DNA from: Prevotella sp. UBA2850
GTDB taxonomy: Bacteria; Bacteroidota; Bacteroidia; Bacteroidales; Bacteroidaceae
NCBI GenBank assembly: GCA_002350805.1
Contig: DEFO01000050.1
Location: 1-57,376, forward strand
Direction of reading: 5' to 3'
Length of the DNA stretch: 57,376 nucleotides
The position numbers and the translations under genes were made by a program. Positions 48,426-57,000 of the stretch are shown here, piece by piece. How positions within the stretch are numbered: the first letter of the stretch is position 1; every line of letters starts with the position of its first letter. The notes below the pieces were generated by a model, which was not told the origin of the DNA, did no database searches, and saw nothing but the letters and a program-made list of their open reading frames with translations.

Positions 48426-50831
48426 CTACAGCCCGATGCTGGCAGAGAACTGCTTGTTTCGGGCTGTCAGGGTGATGTTGCCGCTGCCTTTCTTTTCAAC
48501 GATGACCACCAACTGACCGTGGAAAAGGCACATGCGGGGCTGCGTAAAGGGCTCGAGTGAGGTGGCATCGCCATTGCACACGGCCTTGAAGGCGCCATCG
48601 CCCTCGACGGTAAACTCCAGTTGGTCGGCAGCGTCGGGACAGAGCGTGCCGTCTTTGTCGACCATGCTCACCGTTACGAAGACCAGATTCTCGAAGGTCT
48701 CGCCCTCCATCTTCAGGTGGTCGGCCTTGCCGGCAGTGCGGATGGTCTTCTCGCCTGCAGGCTTTCCAGCCTCATCGTAAACCACCACACGCACCTCACC
48801 GGGCTCATAGCGCACCTCGTTCCAACGCAGGCGGTAGCGGTCGAGGTTGGTCTTATGGTCTGCCGTCTCCTTCATGTTATTCTTCCTGATACGGCCCTGG
48901 CTCTTTCCATTGACAAAGAGCTCGGCTTCAGGATAGTCGGTATAACAGTAAACGGGTGTCACCTGTCCTTTCCGTCCCGGCCATGTCCAGTGGGGCAGCA
49001 AATGAATCGTGTGCTCTTGCTTGTTCCAATGGCTCCGATAGAGATAATAGCGGTCCTTGGGCAGACCGGCTAGGTCGCAGATGCCGAAATAGCTGCTGCG
49101 CGAGGGCCAGTAGTTATCGTAAGGCGTTGGCTCTCCCAGATAGTCGAAGCCCGTCCACACAAACTCGCCGATGACCCACGGCTCGTCGTCCTGCCAGCGC
49201 CAGTCGTCGTCGGGAAGGTTTGACCACGAGCAGTATTCCACATCGTAACTGCTACACTGACCGTCCTGACGGTGGGCAGCGAGTGCAGGGGTGCTTGCCG
49301 GCTGGTCGGCGGCATGGGCAACAACCGGGAACTTATAAACGCCACGGCTGCTGACGGTCGAGGCCGTCTCGGAGCCTAACAGGAAACCCTGCGGCAACTG
49401 TTTGATATTGTTCTCGTACTTATGCACACGATAGTTGAAACCAGGCACGTCCATCACCTGTGCGAATCCCGACTTCAGGGCGGCTTCGGCACGGTCCATT
49501 CCTTGTGTCACCGGACGGCTGGGGTCGTATTGATGGCAGAGGTTCTGCAGCCGGCGCGAGATGCGTACACCCTCTTCGCTCCACTGCTCGGGAATCTCAT
49601 TGCCGATGCTCCACATGATAATCGAGGGATGATTGCGGTGAGCCAGCACCAGGTTGGTGATGTCGCGGTCGCTCCACTCATTGAAGAAACGGGCATATCC
49701 GTTCTTGCACTTGGGATAGAGCCACATGTCGAACGACTCGGCCATGACCATCATGCCCAGCGAGTCGTACACTTCCATCTGCATCTGCGAGGGCATATTG
49801 TGGCTGGTGCGGATGGCATCGGCGCCCATGCGCTTCATGATGACGGCCTGGCGGATGATGGCACCTTTGTTGACGGCAGCTCCCAACGGACCCAAGTCGT
49901 GGTGCAAGCACACGCCTTTGATCTTCCGCGTGACGCCATTGAGCTGAAATCCGCCTTCTTTCGACACCCGTATGGTGCGTATGCCGGTCTTTACACGGGT
50001 CTCGTCGATGAGTCGGTTTTGCTTGAACAGTTGCGTGCGCACCGTATATAGATAAGGTGTCTCTGGCGACCACAGCTGTGCTTTGTCGACATGCATCACG
50101 GCACGCAGCACGCCATCAGGCCCCACATCGGCACGCTCGGCTGCCTTTACCATGCCTTTGGCATCGAGCAACGACACCTCCACCGACAGGTCGTTCTGCT
50201 GTTCCACACCGTCAATCTGCGTGTCGAGCATCACCTCGGCGCGCTGGCCGTCGATGCTGTTCGTGCGGAAGTAAGTTCCCCACGGGTTGATGCGCGTCTG
50301 CTGTGTCATGATGAGCGTCACCGGACGGTATAATCCGGCGCCGGGATACCAGCGCGAGCTTTCCTCCACATTCTTCAGCCGCACCTCCAGCTCATTCTCC
50401 TTTCCATTGAGGAAACGCGTCACATCCACCCTGAACGAGTTATATCCATAGGCCCAGTAGCCTGCTTTCTTCCCATTCACATACACCTCGGGCTCAGCCA
50501 TTGCGCCGTCGAACAACAGTTCTGCATGCTGATAACCGGCTGGCACGCTGAAAGTGGTGCGATAGCGTCCCTCGCCAATCCACGGCAATGCGCCCGAACG
50601 GCCTGTCTTCTCGGTGGCTTCTTTCTCACCATTCTGCTCGATGGCTACCATCTGCAGGTCCCACTTCTTATCGAACGGACCGCTGATGGCCCAGTCGTGC
50701 GGCACGGTGACCTGCTCCCACGTCTTACCGTCGTGCGAGAACTGCCACTGACTGAGGTTTACTTCCTTACGGGGTTGGGCCATGGCGACCAGCGTTGAGC
50801 ACATGGCAATGATGAATAGTCTTAGCTTCAT
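48426..50831 (-). CDS. GH2 glycosidase with DUF4982-like domain
   Basis: This 801-residue secreted enzyme has a signal peptide (residues 1-18, ending AMAQ), the GH2 sugar-binding domain (about 20-190, VPHDWAISGPF), immunoglobulin-like domain, and TIM barrel with acid/base Glu412 in WSIGNEIPEQW and nucleophile Glu556 in IGEFVWTGFDYLGEPTPY. After the barrel come a DUF4982-like domain (YCYTDYPEAELFVNGKSQGR) and a final Ig-like domain. The GEFVWTGFDYLGEP block is typical of Bacteroidetes beta-galactosidases that act on complex glycans, though beta-glucuronidases share it. It has its own promoter (50854-50884). Confidence 0.92.
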   Translation of the reverse strand: MKLRLFIIAMCSTLVAMAQPRKEVNLSQWQFSHDGKTWEQVTVPHDWAISGPFDKKWDLQMVAIEQNGEKEATEKTGRSGALPWIGEGRYRTTFSVPAGYQHAELLFDGAMAEPEVYVNGKKAGYWAYGYNSFRVDVTRFLNGKENELEVRLKNVEESSRWYPGAGLYRPVTLIMTQQTRINPWGTYFRTNSIDGQRAEVMLDTQIDGVEQQNDLSVEVSLLDAKGMVKAAERADVGPDGVLRAVMHVDKAQLWSPETPYLYTVRTQLFKQNRLIDETRVKTGIRTIRVSKEGGFQLNGVTRKIKGVCLHHDLGPLGAAVNKGAIIRQAVIMKRMGADAIRTSHNMPSQMQMEVYDSLGMMVMAESFDMWLYPKCKNGYARFFNEWSDRDITNLVLAHRNHPSIIMWSIGNEIPEQWSEEGVRISRRLQNLCHQYDPSRPVTQGMDRAEAALKSGFAQVMDVPGFNYRVHKYENNIKQLPQGFLLGSETASTVSSRGVYKFPVVAHAADQPASTPALAAHRQDGQCSSYDVEYCSWSNLPDDDWRWQDDEPWVIGEFVWTGFDYLGEPTPYDNYWPSRSSYFGICDLAGLPKDRYYLYRSHWNKQEHTIHLLPHWTWPGRKGQVTPVYCYTDYPEAELFVNGKSQGRIRKNNMKETADHKTNLDRYRLRWNEVRYEPGEVRVVVYDEAGKPAGEKTIRTAGKADHLKMEGETFENLVFVTVSMVDKDGTLCPDAADQLEFTVEGDGAFKAVCNGDATSLEPFTQPRMCLFHGQLVVIVEKKGSGNITLTARNKQFSASIGL

Positions 50832-50853
50832 AGATTCTTTTTTGTTTGTGATG

Positions 50854-50884
50854 CAAAAATAATCGATTTTGATGAAATAACAAA
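50854..50884 (-). promoter_or_regulatory. Promoter of the DUF4982-type GH2 gene
   Basis: Minus-strand TTTG (plus 50881-50884) and TATTTTTG (plus 50854-50861) are 19 bp apart, a full consensus match, 23 bp upstream of the ATG at 50831. It overlaps the divergent helicase promoter. Confidence 0.7.
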
Positions 50885-50901
50885 AAAAATGCGTACTTTT
50901 G
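50868..50901 (+). promoter_or_regulatory. Promoter of the Dna2-like gene, leaderless
   Basis: TTTG (50868-50871) and TACTTTTG (50894-50901) are 22 bp apart. The -7 box ends 7 bp before the ATG at 50909, so the mRNA should begin at or next to the start codon. Confidence 0.6.
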
Positions 50902-50908
50902 TGGCACT

Positions 50909-53900
50909 ATGCAGGCAACAGAACTATTCGAACGAGTACACGAGACGATGACCAGCGGTATGGATACACCGTTGGCTTATAAACAGCTGCACGAGACGCT
51001 GGTGCTGGCGTGCCACGAGGGTGTGAGCACCACCCAGCAGGCCTTCGGCAACCTGTTCTCGCAGGTGGACTTTCTTTGTAAACGGCTGCGCATCAGCATT
51101 CCCGACAAGATGGCTATCCAGGAGATGCGCCGCCACTCCAACCATCCCGAAGGGCTCACACACGACGACCTTGCCTACGATGCGAGGGCTCTCTGCCTGT
51201 TTATCTCGGCCATCTTCAGTGAGCACATCCCCTCCCATCTGACCTGTATTCTTCCCACTGAGAACCGGCCGCAAACCGCCGCACGGAAAATCGACCTGAA
51301 GTATGTGCGCTGTCTCGTGGAGCATTGGGACGAGCGGCATATCTATGTGGTAGCCGAACAAGCGACCGAGGAGCAGCATCTCACCGTCGACTACAGCGAG
51401 TTCGGCGAACTGAAGGGCTTACTGCGCGAGGGCATGCAACTCAACCTGCTGGATTGCGCCATTACCGGCTACGACGGTCGGAGCGAGCAGGGGAAAGAGG
51501 TATTGTCGCCTGGCCTCATCGTGGTGGAACCCGACTTCATGATCGACATCAGCAGTATTGCCGCCTGCTTTCAGGAGTACGGTCATCACCCGCTGCTCTA
51601 TACGCTGAACCGCATGAAACGACGCGCCAACACACCGGCCACTCTGCTGGGTAATTTTGCCGGGACAGCCCTCGACGAGGTGATGAAAAGCACCAAGAAC
51701 GCTGTCGTCAGTCCGGAACAGGTCTCCTCAAGCCCCGCTATGGAAACCCAGGACTCTGCACAGCAGACCCTCCACGCCTCGCTGAGAAAGAACTTCCGCG
51801 AGAAAGCACTGGAATATTGCACGTGCAAAGGCTTTAACAGCACGAAATTCAAAGCCGATGCCACAGCGCAAGTGGCCAACATCGCCGATGCCGTCGGTCA
51901 GTTGTTCTCCAGCGGCAACCGCTCCATCTCCCCTACTCCCGCCCCTTATTCGCACGATATCACCCTGCTCGAGCCCTCGTTTGTATGCGAACAGCTGGGC
52001 ATCCAGGGCCGCGTGGACCTCATGACCACCGACATGCGGCTGCTCGTCGAGCAGAAATCGGGGCGCAACATGAACATCGAGCGCCAACAAGCCAACGAGT
52101 TCGGCAGTTTCCAGCTGGAGCCTCACTACGTGCAGCTGCTGCTCTACTATGGTGTGTTAAGGCACAATTTCCAATTGGGCAACAACCAAGTAGACATTCG
52201 TCTGCTCTACTCGAAATACCCGGCCAGGCAAGGACTGGTCGTCGTGGCCTATTATCAGAAGCTGTTCCGCGAGGCCATTCGCTACCGCAACCAGCTGGTG
52301 GCGTGGGAACTGGGCATGGCTCGGGCCGGTTTCAATCGCGTCATCGACCTGCTGCGACCCGAGACGCTGAATGTGAAAGGGTGCAACAACACTTTCTTCC
52401 AGCGCTACCTGTTGCCCGAACTGCAGCAGCTGACGGCGCCGTTACGCCGTCTGTCGGCCTTGGAGCGGGCTTACTTCACACAGATGATGACTTTTGTCTA
52501 TCGCGAACAGCGCGTGGCCAAAATGGGAGCACAGGAGGGGGTCACAGGCTGCAGTGCCGACCTGTGGAACATGCCCCTGAGCGAGAAGCGCGAGACAGGC
52601 AACATCTACACCGCCCTGCGCCCGGTGAGCTTGGAGGAGAGCCACCCCGAAGGCGGCTACGACCTCATCACGCTGAGCGTGCCCGACCAGGGCGAAGATT
52701 TCCTTCCGAACTTCCGGCGCGGCGACATGGTGTATCTCTATGCCTACACCGAGGGCGAGGAGCCCGACGTGCGCCGCAGCATCTTGTTCCGTGGCGCACT
52801 GAAAGAGATTCGTACCGACCAGCTGACGGTTTATCTGGCCGACGCTCAAAGAAACAAAGACTTTCTCAACATCCATCAAGCGACAGCGCACAGCAGCCGG
52901 CATCCATTGCCCGACACGCTCTATGCCATTGAGCACAGCAGCAGCGATGCATCGACAAATGCGGCCATCCGCAGCCTCTACGAACTGATAACGGCCCCGC
53001 AAGAGCGCCGCGACCTGTTGCTGGGACAGCGACAGCCACGTGCCGACCTGTCGGTCGGTCTCACTCGCAGCTACCACCCCAACTACGATGACATCGTTCT
53101 GCGGGCCCGCCAGGCACGCGACTTTTTCCTGCTCATCGGTCCGCCGGGCACCGGCAAAACGTCGATGGCACTGCAATACCTGGTGAAAGAGGAGTTGCTG
53201 GCATCTGAGGGCGCAGCCTCCATCCTGCTCATGGCCTACACCAACAGGGCGGTCGACGAGATCTGCGGCATGCTGGCCGACAACCATATCGACTTCGTGA
53301 GGCTGGGTAACGAGTACAGCTGCGACGAGCGCTACAAGCCCTTCCTGATGGACAGTCTGCTGGGCGACAGCCCGCGACTCTCCGAAATCAGTGCCCGCCT
53401 GCAAGCCAAGCACATCGTGGTGGGCACCACCTCGATGCTCATGGCCAAGCCTTTCATCTTCGAGCTCAAGCATTTCCAACTGGCTATCGTCGACGAGGCC
53501 AGCCAGATACTCGAGCCCAACATCGTGGGGCTGCTGGCCACCCACCGCGACCAACGCTGCTGCATCGACAAGTTCATCCTCATCGGCGACCACAAGCAAC
53601 TGCCGGCCGTGGTGCAACAAACCGAGCAAGAGTCGGCTGTCAGCGACCCGCTGCTGCATGGCATCGGACTGACCAACTGCCGCAATTCGCTGTTCGAAAG
53701 ACTGATGCGAGGCATCAGGCATGAGGCACAAGACATGAGCGGCAATGCAGCTCTGAGCTCTCAGTTCACAGGCATCTTGCGCCGTCAGGGCCGCATGCAT
53801 CCCGAGATAGCAGCATTCCCCAACCGCATGTTCTATGCCCACGAGCAGTTGCAGCCCGTACCCCTGCCCCATCAAGAGGAGACGTCGGCAGAGCACTTGT

Positions 53901-54400
53901 TTCTGCAGCAAAGGCGTATCTTCATCCCCTCTGAGTTTTGTCATCAGCCCAGTCTCTCCGACAAAGTGAATATCCACGAGGCGCAAATCGTCGCCCGTCT
54001 GCTGAAGAGCCTTCGCGAGCACTACGGCGAGCGTTTCGACGCCCACAAGACCGTGGGTGTCATCGTGCCCTACCGCAACCAGATAGCCATGATACGCAAG
54101 GAGATAGACCGCATCGGAGCCAGCGGACTGGAACAGGTGTCCATCGATACCGTTGAACGCTATCAGGGCAGTCAGCGCGATGTTATCATCTATTCGTTCA
54201 CCGTGCAGCACCGCTACCAGCTCGACTTCCTCACAAGTAATTGTTTCGAGGAAGACGGCTGCATCATCGACCGCAAGCTGAATGTCGCCATCACCCGCGC
54301 CCGCCAGCAGATGATCATCACCGGCAACCGCCAGATTCTCTCTGCCAACCCGTTGTTTAAGGCTTTAATCGAAGAGATGCACGAGTGCACAGGCTTCTAA
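50909..54400 (+). CDS. Dna2-like nuclease-helicase (PD-(D/E)XK plus SF1B)
   Basis: This 1163-residue protein has three parts. Residues 1-300 are of unclear fold. Residues about 310-440 carry a PD-(D/E)XK nuclease pattern as in Dna2/Cas4/RecB: GRVDL (Asp370), VEQKSG (Glu381, Lys383) and HYVQLLLYY. Residues about 735-1150 are an SF1 helicase of the Upf1/Dna2 group: Walker A PPGTGKT (Lys750), motif II DEAS (Asp862, Glu863), GDHKQLPAVV, RQGRMHPEI, ERYQGSQRDVII and LNVAITRAR. The conserved iron-sulphur cysteines of Dna2 are not obvious around the nuclease. Proposed role: nuclease-helicase in DNA repair or replication. It is monocistronic with a probably leaderless mRNA. Start at 50909 has the first ATG after the promoter. 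Confidence 0.88.
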   Translation: MQATELFERVHETMTSGMDTPLAYKQLHETLVLACHEGVSTTQQAFGNLFSQVDFLCKRLRISIPDKMAIQEMRRHSNHPEGLTHDDLAYDARALCLFISAIFSEHIPSHLTCILPTENRPQTAARKIDLKYVRCLVEHWDERHIYVVAEQATEEQHLTVDYSEFGELKGLLREGMQLNLLDCAITGYDGRSEQGKEVLSPGLIVVEPDFMIDISSIAACFQEYGHHPLLYTLNRMKRRANTPATLLGNFAGTALDEVMKSTKNAVVSPEQVSSSPAMETQDSAQQTLHASLRKNFREKALEYCTCKGFNSTKFKADATAQVANIADAVGQLFSSGNRSISPTPAPYSHDITLLEPSFVCEQLGIQGRVDLMTTDMRLLVEQKSGRNMNIERQQANEFGSFQLEPHYVQLLLYYGVLRHNFQLGNNQVDIRLLYSKYPARQGLVVVAYYQKLFREAIRYRNQLVAWELGMARAGFNRVIDLLRPETLNVKGCNNTFFQRYLLPELQQLTAPLRRLSALERAYFTQMMTFVYREQRVAKMGAQEGVTGCSADLWNMPLSEKRETGNIYTALRPVSLEESHPEGGYDLITLSVPDQGEDFLPNFRRGDMVYLYAYTEGEEPDVRRSILFRGALKEIRTDQLTVYLADAQRNKDFLNIHQATAHSSRHPLPDTLYAIEHSSSDASTNAAIRSLYELITAPQERRDLLLGQRQPRADLSVGLTRSYHPNYDDIVLRARQARDFFLLIGPPGTGKTSMALQYLVKEELLASEGAASILLMAYTNRAVDEICGMLADNHIDFVRLGNEYSCDERYKPFLMDSLLGDSPRLSEISARLQAKHIVVGTTSMLMAKPFIFELKHFQLAIVDEASQILEPNIVGLLATHRDQRCCIDKFILIGDHKQLPAVVQQTEQESAVSDPLLHGIGLTNCRNSLFERLMRGIRHEAQDMSGNAALSSQFTGILRRQGRMHPEIAAFPNRMFYAHEQLQPVPLPHQEETSAEHLFLQQRRIFIPSEFCHQPSLSDKVNIHEAQIVARLLKSLREHYGERFDAHKTVGVIVPYRNQIAMIRKEIDRIGASGLEQVSIDTVERYQGSQRDVIIYSFTVQHRYQLDFLTSNCFEEDGCIIDRKLNVAITRARQQMIITGNRQILSANPLFKALIEEMHECTGF

Positions 54401-54437
54401 GAAGTCCATTTCATAAAGATAAAAGATATTCGGCTTG

Positions 54438-55247
54438 TCACTTCTTAAAAGGGTCGCCCTTAGGGTCGCGGCTGACGACCCACCGGAACGCATTGACGAA
54501 AAGCAACTGTTGGGTGGCATCGATAAATCCTTCGTCACCATGTCCCATATTCAAATAAATCATCCGGTAGCTCTTGTTGGTCCACACAATGGGGAAATCG
54601 CCAAATTTCACGACGTCTTTCAGTCCGAAGGGATACATCTTCGGCGAAATGCTGACCAACACCTCCACATCACTGTTCTTGCGGGGCGAAGGCTGCCACT
54701 GGTAGAACTCGCTGGGAGGTGCGACGAACTGCATTGGGAGCGTACGGGTCACCTCATGCTGTGGTTGGTCGCACTCAACGAGCGCGGGCTGCGGGGGCCA
54801 GTTGTTGCAATAGAACTGCCCGCATCCCAGAAACCGGTTGAGCCATGGCCAATGGGTGTTGCGGTCGTTGTAGGCCGAGGCATGGAATCCCATCCATCCG
54901 CCGCCGTTCTCCATATATTTCTCAAAGGCCTCCCTTTGTGCCTTATCCGCCGGGGCAGCATTCAGACTAACCACTATGCTGTATTCGCTCAACCGCTCGT
55001 AGGGATAGTCGGCCAGCGACGTGGTCACATCCATGATCCAGCCGTTGCCATAAGAGAGTTTGTGGAAGAACTCGATGGCCTGTTTGTCGAACTGCACATG
55101 GGCTTCTTCTGCCCCGGGCTCCCAATAGAACAATGCCTTGAAACGGGGGGCCGTGGCATAATTGGCCGCATATTCTCCCTCTTGCTGTGCATAGGAGGGA
55201 ACGCAAAGGAATGTTGCCAGTAGCAACAGTAGCATCAGTTTTCTCAT
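54438..55247 (-). CDS. ThuA-like secreted protein
   Basis: This 269-residue protein has a signal peptide (residues 1-20, ending SYAQ) and a ThuA-like glutamine-amidotransferase-type fold: FKALFYWEPGAEEAH, an ENGGGWMGFHAS loop, PLW-like WPWLNRF, and the closing MIYLNMGHGDEGF. ThuA-like proteins occur in sugar utilisation loci and act on trehalose-type or related sugar derivatives in some bacteria; enzyme activity is poorly defined. It lies 13 bp after the GH18-ThuA fusion gene on the same strand and is related to that protein's C-terminal half, so the two form an operon and may have arisen from one another. Confidence 0.85.
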   Translation of the reverse strand: MRKLMLLLLLATFLCVPSYAQQEGEYAANYATAPRFKALFYWEPGAEEAHVQFDKQAIEFFHKLSYGNGWIMDVTTSLADYPYERLSEYSIVVSLNAAPADKAQREAFEKYMENGGGWMGFHASAYNDRNTHWPWLNRFLGCGQFYCNNWPPQPALVECDQPQHEVTRTLPMQFVAPPSEFYQWQPSPRKNSDVEVLVSISPKMYPFGLKDVVKFGDFPIVWTNKSYRMIYLNMGHGDEGFIDATQQLLFVNAFRWVVSRDPKGDPFKK

Positions 55248-55260
55248 ATCGTGATGTGCT

Positions 55261-56979
55261 TTATTCTTCTAATGTCCATTTCAAAGCGTTCTCCAGCAGC
55301 CTGACAAACACAGGATTGCTGAACAGCCGCTGACTGTGCCCGAACTGGAAGTACACATTGCGGGCGGCCTTCGAGGGATTGGTCCAGATGACGGGATGGT
55401 CGCCCATCTTCGTATCAGTATTGATGGTGTAGCTGGCCTCATCGACATGCGCCAGCACATGTACGGCCTGACGCGGGTCTTTGTTGTAGGTGTACCACTC
55501 GTCGTCTTCGATGACGAATGTGCCGGGGATGCCATTCATGACAGGATGCTGCCGGTCTTCCACCTGCACTGTGCCGTCGCATTTGTCGGCAATGTAGTTG
55601 TCATACCTGATGCCTCCCATGAAATCAGAGAACCACCGCCAGAGAGGATAGCCGTCGAACTCGCCCAGCAGCGTGGCATGATGGAAGCCGATATAATTGC
55701 CGATGCCACGGTCGATATAATGCTGGAAATCCTGCTGGGCTTCCTTGCTCCAGGCATAGGGAGGATGATTCAACTGCAGCACCAGATGAAAGCCATTCAG
55801 TTCGTCTTTGTGCAACTGCTCGGCCGAGCTCATCACGACAAGTTGCATGTTCAGCCGCTCCTTGTTGTCTTCCAACCATTGCAGGCCACGAGCGGTGAAA
55901 GGATCATGCAGTCCGCCCCTCTCAGCCAAAACGAGCACCTTGCGTGGCGGCAGAGTGGCCTTCCTGTTCTTCAGGAGCGAGAGATAGAGCGTCGTGCGCT
56001 CATCGCCCTGGCTGTTGTCGCTCGCATAATCCCAGTACATGCCTCCCCTGAGACCGCGATCGAGCACATATTGGCATTTGGCCGCCAGCGAGCGCGTGTT
56101 GTCGTAACCGCGCACCAGCACACCGTTCTCGTCGGCTATATAAGGCACTTGCCCGGCCTCATCCCATTTCTTCGTATAGCCTTTGGGCAGGAATCCCGTG
56201 CGGTCGTATCTGCTCATGATGCTGTCACCGCGCAGTCCGCGACCATAGAAAGGCATTCCCAACACCAGTTTCTGGGCAGGCACACCGGCACGCAAATGCG
56301 CTTCAACGGCCTCTGAGACGGTGATGCGGCTGGCAATGGGCGACGCGAAGAGGGCAGAATGATGCTGAGGAGGATCACCCATATCGTAGGCCATGACATT
56401 GACAAAATCCATGTATTTCACGCATGAGCCGAAATCGATATATTTCGCGTCGCAGACGGTGGCTGCCGTCAGCAGTTTCTTCTTGCCCAGCTGGCGACGA
56501 AGGTCGCGCATGAGCAAGGTGAAATTCTCCGTGTCATCGGGCGACGACGAGATGCCTGCCGACGACTGTGTGGGATACTCCCAGTCGATGTCGATACCAT
56601 CGAGGCCGAAATCCCGCACCGCACAGACACAGTCAGCGACAAACGACGAACGGTTCTTCTCCGAGGCGGCCATCTCGCTGAACCGCCCACTACCCCAGCC
56701 TCCGATGCTGAGCATGACTTTCAGCGAGGGATTCTGGCGCTTCAGACCCACAATCATGCGCAAACGGTCGGGATTGTCGATGCGCAGTCCGTCGAACGTG
56801 TCACTCACATGTCCGAAGGCATAGTTGATGTGCGTCATGGTGGTGGCATCGGGCACCTCGTTGGTCCACGACGTGACATAAGCCACGACCACCATCTCCC
56901 GTTCTCCCTGTTTTCGGGCTGAAATCGTGAGCGACAAGAGAATGGCAATGGCCAAACAGATGTAATTACGTGTCTTCAT
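55261..56979 (-). CDS. GH18 glycosidase fused to a ThuA-like domain
   Basis: This 572-residue secreted protein has a signal peptide (residues 1-20) and a GH18 TIM barrel (about 25-330) with MLSIGGWGSGRF and the catalytic DGIDIDWEYP, where Glu134 is the acid/base. GH18 enzymes cleave chitin-type or N-glycan GlcNAc-beta-1,4-GlcNAc bonds by substrate assistance. After YLSLLKNRK the protein continues as a ThuA-like domain (about 345-572: VLVLAERGGLHD, GNYIGFHHATLLGEF, HPVIWTNPSKAARNVYFQFGH). The following gene encodes a related free ThuA-like protein. The ATG at 56979 starts the signal peptide; the frame extends to 57000 with two more ATG codons. Confidence 0.88.
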   Translation of the reverse strand: MKTRNYICLAIAILLSLTISARKQGEREMVVVAYVTSWTNEVPDATTMTHINYAFGHVSDTFDGLRIDNPDRLRMIVGLKRQNPSLKVMLSIGGWGSGRFSEMAASEKNRSSFVADCVCAVRDFGLDGIDIDWEYPTQSSAGISSSPDDTENFTLLMRDLRRQLGKKKLLTAATVCDAKYIDFGSCVKYMDFVNVMAYDMGDPPQHHSALFASPIASRITVSEAVEAHLRAGVPAQKLVLGMPFYGRGLRGDSIMSRYDRTGFLPKGYTKKWDEAGQVPYIADENGVLVRGYDNTRSLAAKCQYVLDRGLRGGMYWDYASDNSQGDERTTLYLSLLKNRKATLPPRKVLVLAERGGLHDPFTARGLQWLEDNKERLNMQLVVMSSAEQLHKDELNGFHLVLQLNHPPYAWSKEAQQDFQHYIDRGIGNYIGFHHATLLGEFDGYPLWRWFSDFMGGIRYDNYIADKCDGTVQVEDRQHPVMNGIPGTFVIEDDEWYTYNKDPRQAVHVLAHVDEASYTINTDTKMGDHPVIWTNPSKAARNVYFQFGHSQRLFSNPVFVRLLENALKWTLEE

Positions 56980-57000
56980 CATTTGTGTTGTTTTTGTCAA

